DNA from: Candidatus Altimarinota bacterium
Lineage (GTDB): Bacteria; Patescibacteriota; Gracilibacteria; BD1-5; UBA6164
Length of the DNA: 64,000 nucleotides
Direction of reading: 5' to 3'
NCBI GenBank assembly: GCA_020629795.1
Contig: JAHDCR010000004.1
Coordinates: 1-64,000 of the forward strand
Each line of letters starts with the position of its first letter. Within the stretch, counting starts at the first letter, position 1. Below the pieces are notes generated by a model. That model searched no databases, was not told the origin of the DNA, and worked only from the letters and a program-made list of their open reading frames with translations. A program made the position numbers and the translations under genes. This document shows positions 12,423-22,980 of the stretch, piece after piece.

Positions 12423-12821
12423 ATGGCAGATGGTCAAATATCAGAAGTAGAAGTTGATAAAATAGTACTAAGCCTTTTAAAACTCCACTCTGAAAGTGTA
12501 CAGGTAGAACCTGAAACTTTTATGGACTTACTCAAACACTCACTTTCTTTGAATACTATGGAAAAAAAGAGAGTAGTTGATGCAGTTCCTACACTTTCTC
12601 AATTTCAATTTGATGAACTAACTAAGGTATTTACAGAAGAGAGAGAAAAGTTTAGAGAACTTGCAAAAGACCATCCAGAAGATATTAAAAAACTCCTAGT
12701 AAAACAACAAACTGAGTGGATACACTTATGAGACCTCTATAAATCAGAACTTGAAAATAAAGGAAAACAAGCTGAAGACAAAGCAAAAGAAGATGAAATA
12801 AAGAAATCTCTTGGATTATAA
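12423..12821 (+). CDS. Hypothetical charged protein
   Basis: 132 aa, one in-frame TGA; MADGQISEVEVDKIVLSLLKLHSE. Confidence 0.65.
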
Positions 12822-12829
12822 ATATAAAA

Positions 12830-13762
12830 ATGAATTACAATTTTTGCGTTAATATAGAAAAAAAACAAAGAGTTGATATGTATATATCAGCTCTTTTTCC
12901 ACAGCTCTCTAGAAGTTATGTACAAAAACTTATTGATACAGGCTGCGTTTTGGTAAATGGAAAGAAAATAAAGAAAAATCTGAAATTAGAACCAAAAAGT
13001 GAAATCTCTATTGATGAAATCACTACTTCTGTTGAGATACTTCCAGAAAATATACCACTTGATATTATTTTTGAAGATGATAACATTTGCGTGATAAATA
13101 AAGATCCTCAGATAAATGTTCACCCAACTCCGTGAATAGAATGAAAAAAATGAACACTCGTAAATGCGCTTTTGCATCACTGTAGAGATAAGCTTCCTGT
13201 TATATCATGAGAAGAACGTCCAGGAATAGTTCATCGTCTAGATAAAGACACTTCTTGAGTTATCCTAACAGCGAAAAACGATACTTACATGAAAGATATT
13301 TCAGCAAAAATCAAAAATAGAGAAGTAAAAAAATATTATATTTCTATAGTTTGAGGAGTATTGACGCAAGAAAAATTTACTATAACTTCAGATATCGGAA
13401 GACATAGAACAGATCGAACTAAAATGACCGTAAGTGATAGCGTGAATCCTAAAAATGCTATTACTCATGGAGAAGTTCTCTGATACATAGACGAAGAATA
13501 TACGGTTATAAAAGTTGATCTGGAAACGGGAAGAACTCATCAAATACGTGTTCATCTTGCAAGTATTGGATATCCGATTATTTGAGATGCAACATATTGA
13601 AATCCAAAGGTAAATAAACGAGCTGCTACACTCTATCAGGTTCACAGGCAAATGCTCCATGCACTAGAATTTCATATTGATTTATATGGAAAAAAACAGC
13701 TATTCAGAGCTCCATTAAAAGATGATATGAAAAGTATTATCCCGGAGGATATTGAAATATAA
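12830..13762 (+). CDS. RluA/RluD-family pseudouridine synthase with S4 domain
   Basis: YVQKLIDTGCVLVNGK (S4), [43 protein letters not shown]. Confidence 0.93.
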
Positions 13763-13826
13763 AAATATTGTATTTTCATTAAAAACTCCTAGTATATTAC
13801 TATATATTAGCCAATTATTGATAGCT

Positions 13827-14267
13827 ATGGTAAAACTTTTTTGAACTCGTGATGATGAAGAAACATCAATAAAAATTCAAAATATTGAACACGACTATGA
13901 TGATGAGGATTTTGTTGAAGAAGTAGAGGTATGACAAATAGCACTTGATGTCTTAGAAAATCATGAGAGCGTTTATATATTAGCTCCTGTAGCTGGTGTT
14001 GAGCTAGCTGATATTGACATAGCAGTTCATGAAACTACCCTTACCATATCATGAGTACGAAACAAACCGGAAGAGTTTTATAAACATGAAATGCAAATTA
14101 AAAATAGTGAGTGTTTTTGGGGGAAATTTCTAAGAAATGTGATACTTTCTGAAAATATGGATTTTTCTCAAATAAAAGCTGTAATGGAAAATAATCTTTT
14201 GGTTATTTATATACCCAAAATCCGTTTTGATAGTCAAAATATTAAAATTAATAGAATATCATCATAA
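13827..14267 (+). CDS. Hsp20/alpha-crystallin-like small heat shock protein
   Basis: ALDVLENHESVYILAPVAGVELADIDIAVHETTLTISGVRNKP...LLVIYIPK. Confidence 0.7.
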
Positions 14268-14276
14268 TACTACAAC

Positions 14277-14513
14277 ATGATTTTTAGAAGAAGTAAAAAA
14301 ACCGTAAAGAAAAGTATGTGAAAAATGGATAGACTTGTTACAGGTATCGTTATTTGATGAGCTGCAGCAGGTATATTTGGTTTATCTAGAACTCGTAAAT
14401 GAAAAAAAATTTGGGAAAAATGAATTTCAAAATGAGAGGTATATACTAAAAAATGAGTGAGTATTTTAGGGAAAACAACAGCTGGAATTATTTCATTTTT
14501 TTCAAAAAAATAA
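14277..14513 (+). CDS. Small basic membrane-associated protein
   Basis: MIFRRSKKTVKKSMGKMDRLVTGIVIGGAAAGIFGLSRTRKGKKIWEKG; Gly mostly TGA. Confidence 0.55.
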
Positions 14514-14520
14514 TATTACA

Positions 14521-15213
14521 ATGAAAAGAAGCATTCTATACATTCCTATAATTTTATGATTTTATGCATTTTCATATAATTCTTATGCAGATGAGCTTAT
14601 CAGCTGTGAATATGCATGAAAGTTTCAGCAGTGTAAAGTAGCAAATCAAAACGGTTCCAGTAGAACTATAAAAGATTTTGTGTGTATATCTTCTACTAAG
14701 GATGAAGATATACTTGATCAGATTATACTAGATGTAGAGTTTAAGAAAATAGATGACCAAGTTGAATCTTTTCTTGATAAACTAAAAAATGATAAAGAAG
14801 CTTCAGCAGTTGATTCTAACACCGTAATAGATGATATAGCAAAAAATCTTCTTCCAGAAGGAATATTTTACAGGCAATATAAAAGCTTATGTAACTGATG
14901 AATATTAGCTAAAAGAGCTGAATGTACTGGTTGAAAAGTGCCAAATATTGCAGCCTGAGAATGGATAGATCCTCTTTGATGAGAGTCTGAATGTATGTCG
15001 CTTGTAAAAAATAAATTAAATATTTATTCTCAGGTTGCATATGATACTATGAAAATAAATAAAGCAGATGTTAGGGAAGATAGACTCCAAGAATGAGTAG
15101 TACAGCAGCTAAGAACTAAATATGATAAACTCATAGATCTCATGGTAGCAATCATATGAAATATTTGAAGACTTGCGAGATGAATAACTCATTGGACTCC
15201 TGATCCATATTAA
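14521..15213 (+). CDS. Secreted protein, unknown
   Basis: MKRSILYIPIILGFYAFSYNSYA signal peptide; Cys-containing; open under code 25. Confidence 0.65.
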
Positions 15214-15249
15214 TAATAAAAAACACTCATATGAGTGTTTTTTATTATT
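15210..15249. terminator. Bidirectional terminator
   Basis: taataataaaaaacactcatatgagtgttttttattatta palindrome. Confidence 0.85.
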
Positions 15250-15261
15250 AATAGACTATAT

Positions 15262-16935
15262 CTACTTTGCAGCTGACTTTCGGGTTGTACTTGTTTTCTT
15301 TTTTGTAGTTTTAGCTGTAGATACTTTAGTTTTTGCGGGAGTTTTTTGAGTCTTTTTAATAACTTTTTTAGTAGGAGTAGTAACAGTTCATAGTTCTTTT
15401 TGTTTTTCAAAAGCTCTATGTTTTCGCTTATTTTGTATAGCCCTGCAGTGGGGACATGTCTTCCAATGAGATTTAATCTTTTCATCACAATTCCAACATT
15501 TATTCTCTTTAAAGAGTATTATCCACCATCTGATTGCTCCTAGAGTGAGCAGTATAGCTGCTAGTATGAGTAAGAGTCATACTATAATATATGGATTAAT
15601 TGAAACGACTTGCTCTATGTATTGAACTGTAAATGTTTTGGAAGTATTAAACTCTATAGGATTTCACTCCTCATCATAATAAACTAGCTCAATGTCAGCC
15701 GTAATATCTTTATGTGTTCTGTTTTCAGATACTCTTTCCCAAAACATGAGAAAACCAGCATCTTCTTTATTTTTTTGAGTATAGTATTCAGATGGACTCC
15801 AATAATTTACAATAGGGTTTCACTCATCATCAAACGTCTTATAAGGAAATCATTCCCAGCTAGATTCAAATACTCTCTTTGTACCAGGAAGAATATTTCA
15901 TCACTGATCATTGATAGGTACATAATCAACAATTTTTTGATCTATAATAGCTCCTCTATCATTTGCTATAACTTCTCTTCAAATAGCTTTAATGATTCCA
16001 TTTTCATCCTTTAGTACTATTTTTCAAGTAGGTTTAATATGGGTATTTCAGGTGTTTTTGATTGGGAACTGAAACTTTACTTCAAACTCATCTTCAAATA
16101 AGATTCATTCTCACAAGTCATTTGGTATCCCGTTATCTGAAAATAGATCTGGATCTGTGGTTCAGAAACATTTTTTATCATATTTGCTTGTTGTAAAATC
16201 TCACAGAGGACATTCGTCAGGATATATGATGACTGGATTTCACTGAGGGTCAGTTCCTAGATACCATCAATCATTAGATGAATCATCAGTATTTTCATTA
16301 TTATTAACATTATTGTCTGAATTATCATCTCATCAAATATTTCAGTCAGTCGTTTCTCAACTTCAAGAATTACTATTATTATTTCAGTATCATCCAGTTC
16401 ATCATCCAGAAATAATAGGATCCTCTATCTCTACTTCTGTAATCACGTCACCAGAAACGTTCACTAGTATTATGATTCAATAATCAACATTTATAGAAAT
16501 ATTTCCTCCTCAAGTTTCACTTCCAGGGTTTCTAAACAGCACAGCTCAATAGTGTCATCCTGGAGTCGCAGTAGTGGGTACATCGATAGTAAAATTTATC
16601 GTTCATTCTTGTCAGGGTGCAACTGTAACGCTTTCAGATCACAGGGTAATCCAAGAAGATAGTTCTTGATCTGGAAAGACGAGTTCAGATTTACGTACTA
16701 AACTAGGTACTCCGTTTGGTCCACTTGATTGAAAATCTGATGTTGTTGTAGGTAATGTAACGGTCTCATCACCATTATTTCTGATACTAGCAGGTAGAGA
16801 TATAGATTCTCATGGTTGAAGCTCTAGCTCATATCTAATAGGTGTAACACTATAGTTTATAGCTGCGTAGGTAGACTGAATTGTAACTAATACAAAACAA
16901 AAAAGGCTAATAAATAAAAAACGAAAAATATTCAT
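15262..16935 (-). CDS. DUF916-like extracytoplasmic protein with TM helix, cytoplasmic zinc ribbon and H1-like Lys/Thr-rich tail
   Basis: INYSVTPIRYELELQPGESISLPASIRNNGDETVTLP...ATPGGHYGAVLFRNPG; TM PYIIVGLLLILAAILLTLGAI; CWNCDEKIKSHWKTCPHC; tail TTPTKKVIKKTQKTPAKTKVSTAKTTKKKTSTTRKSAAK. Confidence 0.75.
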
Positions 16936-16990
16936 AAAATGTATAATAATGTAATGTGTAGCTTTATAATAGGCAAAAAAACAAGAAATA

Positions 16991-17027
16991 AAAAAAGTCT
17001 ACTGACTTGTCAGTAGACTTTTTTATG
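16991..17027. terminator. Intrinsic terminator
   Basis: aaaaaagtctactga-ctt-gtcagtagactttttt. Confidence 0.85.
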
Positions 17028-17045
17028 AATTAATTTTTAGATTAA

Positions 17046-17735
17046 TTAGAAGTTACCAGTAACAGTAAATGTTACTCTATCTTCATAGTCACCAGCTGGT
17101 GTTTCAACAGTCGAAGTAGCTGATACATCAAATGTTACATCATCAATAGTTCCAGAAGTAGATTCTGGTCTATTTGTTGTATAAACGTTATATTCAGTAG
17201 CATTTTCTGTAATTTCTTTAGCTGAATCAAGACCATTAGCACCAGTATTTACAGCAGTATATGCTGCATAACTAGAATCATCAGTTCCGTTGATTGTAGA
17301 TGCCCAAGTATAGTTTTCAGCAACTCCATCAGCAGTGAGAGAATTAATTTGTACTGCATTATCTGCAACATTCGTAAGACCACCACTTTGTGATCTTGCT
17401 GTGATAGAAACACCGTTTACAGCGTTTGTACCAACTTCAATAGCGAGATTACCAGTAGAGGCAACTCCAGCAACAAGAACCCCTAGATCAATTTCTTCAG
17501 CAGAAATTGCCATGTTTAGAGTAGGGTTTACTCTAGCTTTAATAAGAATATCAGAAACAGATCCTGACGCAGTACCAGGGAAAGAATCATCCCAGTTAAT
17601 CACGCTGTCAAAAGCAGGATTTCCATCTACTGAACCTGTACCAATTTGGGATGCTGATACAGCACCAAAGTTAGATGTTGCAATTGCCATAAGAGCAACA
17701 GCAGCAAATACTTTTTGTATTTGTGTTTTTGTCAT
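17046..17735 (-). CDS. Small secreted WxL-like/surface protein
   Basis: Signal peptide MTKTQIQKVFAAVALMAIATSNFGAVSA; C-term TVETPAGDYEDRVTFTVTGNF; about 20 Gly all GGN, no TGA. Confidence 0.8.
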   Translation of the reverse strand: MTKTQIQKVFAAVALMAIATSNFGAVSASQIGTGSVDGNPAFDSVINWDDSFPGTASGSVSDILIKARVNPTLNMAISAEEIDLGVLVAGVASTGNLAIEVGTNAVNGVSITARSQSGGLTNVADNAVQINSLTADGVAENYTWASTINGTDDSSYAAYTAVNTGANGLDSAKEITENATEYNVYTTNRPESTSGTIDDVTFDVSATSTVETPAGDYEDRVTFTVTGNF

Positions 17736-17830
17736 AACTATAAGAGTTATAAAAAATAAAATATCGCTATAGAAGAGAGTGCACTCTATTAGCTGATATA
17801 ATCATACCATATAATTTAATGATGTGTCAA

Positions 17831-17862
17831 AAAAAAGACTTGTCAAAAGACAAGTTTTTTAA
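17831..17862. terminator. Intrinsic terminator
   Basis: aaaaagacttgtcaaaagacaagtttttt, downstream of the giant minus-strand gene. Confidence 0.75.
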
Positions 17863-17892
17863 TATAAAATTAAGTTTTAATGAATTAATATT

Positions 17893-20800
17893 TTAATAAG
17901 TCAAATTAATGCCAAAGTCCAAGTTTCACATATAGTCTCAAGCAGCTTGCTCTAAATCTATCAGTGCTCATATCTGAATATCATAAGTATACGTGTTTTT
18001 ATTTCCATTCGTATTTATGAGAGCAGCTTGCGTTGCAATATTTTGATTTGTTAAAATACTAGAAATATCTCAAGCATATGGAGTTTGTTGATATCCATAT
18101 CATAAAGTTCCATTATAACTTGGAATTTCTTCTACTCATTGAGTAAATTCAGATGATCTATCCATCGTAACATCAAATGCGGCTCAAACAGTTTTAACGG
18201 TAATAGTTACAGTATCTGAGAATGTATTAGATAGGGAAGAGAGAGAGCCAATATCAATTGAACCACTACCTACTAAGAATTCAGGTTCATCTATGTAAAA
18301 ATCATGTACATACACGACAGGATTTCCATCATTATCAGAGATACTAAACCTATATTGATATTTCCCAAAAGTGAGATTATTTGTTGAATAACTTGCGCTG
18401 CTTGTTGAAGCAGAGTTAAATGTTATCCCAGATCATGCAATATCTGATCCATAAGCTGAAACTCAATCCCATTTATATAACTGCATAATAGTTGATGAAC
18501 TGTCTATACCAGAGTCAGCATCACTATAATTGATAATGATATCATGATTTCACCCAGGGAGGAGTGATCCACTTGCAAAATTAGTTGAGTCAATTGTTGG
18601 TGGTGTAGTGTCTGTTGCAGTACTTGTAAATGTAATATCATCAATAAATGCAGAATCTAATCCAGCAGCTGTATTTCAATTTTTTATATAACACCATCTA
18701 TAGAGATGACTTCCTGCTGAAACACTAGCTGAAGTATATTGAGTCCATGGTACTGTTCCTGACCAACCAGCTCATTGTTCAACATTATCTATATAGAACC
18801 TAAGAAAATCTCATCCGGCTTGTGAAGAAACATTATAGTAAAAATCTATACTTCACTCTGTACTTGAGTTATGAGTGACTTCAAAACATGCTTGGGTGTT
18901 ATTGATACCTGCTATATCACTTTCAAAAGAGTGAGTTCCAGTATGAGGATTTGTTGTGCTACGTAGCCAGTTACCAGAAGTAACAGTATATTTATAATCA
19001 TTTAAGATATTCTCAAAATCAATACTAGTGCTTACTCATTCTCATATATTATTGATAGAAACAGTAAATATTTTTTGATAGACTCAGCCATTTCCATCGT
19101 TAGTTTGTATTCTTAATGAATATGAGTTTTTAATTTCATAATCAGGAGAGTGAATCAGTCTTAGGGTATTTCCACTTATTGTGAAAAATGTATTATCTGT
19201 ATCACCAATACCCGAAACTAAGGAGTAAGTATGAGTATCCAAAAAGTCTGCATCTGTAGTTGATAAGGTTCCGATAACTGAATTTGCAGCAACATTTTCA
19301 TTTATATTATTGTTTGAAAGGGTAATATTTGTAGGAATGTTATTAGTTGATGCTAGGGTAGCAATTGTGAAAATTTGATTATCATTTATATTTACTCCAG
19401 CTGCTCTCCATAAATTTCATCATAGATTAGTCATAACTGTGGGTGTTTCATCAGCTAGATTTCCATTATTATTACTATCTTGTATAAAATAGTAATTAGT
19501 ACCTGTGCTTGGAATAGGGATATCAAAGTCTGTATTTGCTATGTCAAAGTCTAAGTTTATGCTTCCAACTTCTCATGTTTCTTGTGCTTTCCATCTTCGT
19601 GATAGTGTAAAGAATCCAATTGGCACATCAACAGATGACCAAGTGTTTGAATCTCCATTGTTTCATATTGTTAAGAATTCTTTATCACTTATATCTATAA
19701 AACTTGGTGCTATATTTGTTCACTCTCCAACTGCTTGTATTGTAATGACACTTTCTTCATTTACTGATTTTGACTGTACTTGAGTAAGTCCTTGGAGTAT
19801 ATCTCTCCCTATACCAAATATATCTTTATTAAAGGAACCTGCATTTGTCGCATTCCACATAATAGTAGCTCAATCTGAGGCTATATAGTCTTGCGTTCCA
19901 TTTTTTAGGGTAATACCGTATTTAAGTGATAAATATGATTCTATTTTAATTCTGTTTGCATCACTGAGTCTATTGTTGAAATTTATTACCTCTGCAATTT
20001 TCCCGTTAAAATAAAATGGATACGTTGCATCAAGCGAGCTTCAGAGACTATAATTTGTATTAGTAACTGATTGATAGGTATTAAAGGTGAAATTATCTAA
20101 TTGTACTCCTTTTTCATATATATTAGTTTTTGTTCCTGCTGCATCTTCGTTCATCATAACGAGCATTGGTTTTCAGGCTGAATATGAATCTGAACCAGTT
20201 TCAGCGGATCTATAGTTGGCAGATGAACCAAGTCAGTGAGTAATTACCTCATCTGGTATGGTAGCTGTAAAAGCTCATAGAACCATTCAACCAAACGGTA
20301 GTCCACAAGTGCCTGGAGTAACAGTAGTATTAAGACAATGGAGTCCAAATGGTACTCAACCTGCTGCTGTACCGTCTACTGTATTTGTAGGTACAACTAC
20401 CGCAAAATAACTTTTAGAACTCATTCCTCATGTCGTATTTCTCATTGATTGGTTGCTACCATTAAAATTAACTGTAGGATAAAAGTTAAGATTATCAGTC
20501 GTATTATTTCTAAAAGTAGGAGCTGTTACAGCTGTTGCATTTTTACCGTTTCAAGATTGGTCATTCCAAGTAGTGAGATTTGCATTATTAGTTGTAGTAC
20601 TTGTCCCAGCATTAGATTTAAGCCAAAGATTTAAATCAGTTGATACTCAACCAGGAGCAATTGGTCAAACAGGTGCTGCTGCTGTAGTTATTTCAGGTAT
20701 AGTTGAATAACTATCTAACAGTGTCCCGTCTGATTCGACTATTCTAAAACAGTAACTCGTGTTATCAGGAGCAGAATTATCAATAAGAGAAAAATCCCAT

Positions 20801-22683
20801 TTTCAATTTTGATCTTCTAATATAGGAGCTACAGAATTAGTGAAATTGTTGAGTTCTTGATATGTTTGATTTACAGTTGTAAATCCATTTGTAGGATCAT
20901 TTGCATTTGCCGTAAGATTTGTTTCATCAGCTACTGAAGCGTTATTATTGAATGCAATTGCACTAGATGCTGTTACATCACTATATGTTTCACCAGTAAA
21001 ACTGATATCACAAGTACCACTTTTAAGTGCAAATTGTAGTTTGAAATCTTTCTCATTTTGTCTCAACTTATTTTGAGTAATACTCATGAGAGTTCTTAAC
21101 CTGAAAGCATCTCCATCACTTGCAAGTGTTGCTGCAGTATTCTGCGCGGCTAGAACAGTTCCAACATCAGTACTATCAATATTTGAAAAGAATCTATAGG
21201 CTGACTGGTCTGACTCAGGAGCCACGAATGTATCTAGATTAAGTGCAAAAAAACCAAGAGTACCTGGCTGCGTTCTATCATTTCCTCCTGCCTCTCATCA
21301 TGCTAATGGATCAGTACTAACTCATATAGTTGATCATGGTCATGATGTAGTATATATTCCTGCAGGTTGAAATCACATAGCAAATGTATCAGTTGTTGCC
21401 TGATTTCAACGAGAGTAGTTTCAATGTTTTCAAACTGTTTGTTTTACCCCATCAATAGTTATCGAACCATATGATGTTTGTCTCTGTCCTGATGCTATAT
21501 TATTTCTTGCTGTCCATATATTGGCCCATGAAAATATATCTGCTGGATTTGTAACATTTACAAGAGAATCACTATTTTTAGTAAAACTTAGTGAATCACT
21601 TATATTTACATCACGAGCAATATTGAGAGTTTGTGCAGTAGTTATATCTTGTAATCCAACGGAATCTTCGGATCGAAACACTTCGAGATAATCAGGCATT
21701 TCTAAAATAATCATTTGTCCATTACCATCTGTAATCATATTACCATCTTGATCAGCTCCACCATCGTCTGCAGCAACTCACGGACCTCTGAATACTTCAG
21801 CTTGAACAGAAATATCAGCAGTATTTGTTTCTATGACATCCATTGATCCCAGACCACAATATTCATTTGCAGCATTTCTCTGATAACAATATGCTCGAGT
21901 TGAAAGTGAGTCTACATTATCATATTCTAGATGTCCTATACGTTGAGATCTTCACGCACCTGAATTAAAAGATACAGACCAAGCAACTAAATATTTTTTA
22001 TTATCACCTTTGAGAGTAATTGTATCTCACGCAGTATTTCATTCTATTGCAGAAATATCTGATTGACTTACTACACTGTCTATATCAATGGTATTAGGAG
22101 TAGTTCCTCAATAGGCATTTCATGTTCCACCAATTCCATATATACCATAGTTTGATTGGCTCAGTCGTATTACTTGTACATCTGATGCGTTTACGATGCT
22201 TCCTGATGTAGGTGCATCTGTATCACGACGTTTTTGGACTTGAATTTGAGAGTTTGCAGAAGCTCAAATAATAACACTGACAGCACGAGTCCAAGACTCG
22301 TCCTCAGAATTATCTCTCGAATATCATGAGTAATGTGATGTGAAAATATCTCACGTTCCAGCAGTTTGATCTACCCGAAGCTGAGAATTATAACGTCAAT
22401 TTGAATCATCATTATCATGAGTTGTTGCAATAACTAGATAATCTCCAGCTTCATTTAATTGAATAGTACCATCGTTAGGTTTCGTATATATACCATCATT
22501 TCTTAGTTCTGTATCAAATTCAAAAGCTCCAAAACCCGTTCCTGGTATCTGTCCTCATACACTGTCCCTCCAGTGACCGATATCACCTATTGCTGCATGT
22601 ACTACAGAAATATTTAGAATAGAAGATAAAAACCATAATACTAAGATTATAGTTGATATGTATCTTTTCCTTGCTGTATACAC
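17893..22683 (-). CDS. Giant secreted surface protein (about 1596 aa): jelly-roll-like N-term, LamG-like and cadherin-like regions, shared C-terminal module
   Basis: Every minus-frame triplet checked by eye: no TAA/TAG from GTG 22683 to TAA 17893; signal RKRYISTIILVLWFLSSILNISVVHA; cadherin-like NNNINENVAANSVIGTLSTTDADFLDTHTYSLVSG; C-term AGDYMGNLDFGINLTY. Confidence 0.85.
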
Positions 22684-22980
22684 GCTGGAGAGTTAAGTTT
22701 TATTTTATAAGATTAAATAAATTTTAGCATATACATATATAGCAATGAATAATAGTGAGCTTTTTCGTCTCTAAAATGTCTTTACAAAATAGCTTTTGTT
22801 TTATGATATATTAACTTTTGATTTTAAAAAAATACGTATTTGTAAATTTTTAACTAAATCGTAAAAAATAATTATATTATTAATATTAATATTTTATAGT
22901 CAATACTTATAAATGTACGAAGTTTAAAGAATATGCTACCCTAAAGTTATATAATTACTTAATACCTTGTAGGGAAAAAA

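Noticed and set aside
17335-17772. 145-aa plus-strand ORF
   Set aside because: Antisense to the small secreted protein with signal peptide at 17046-17735.
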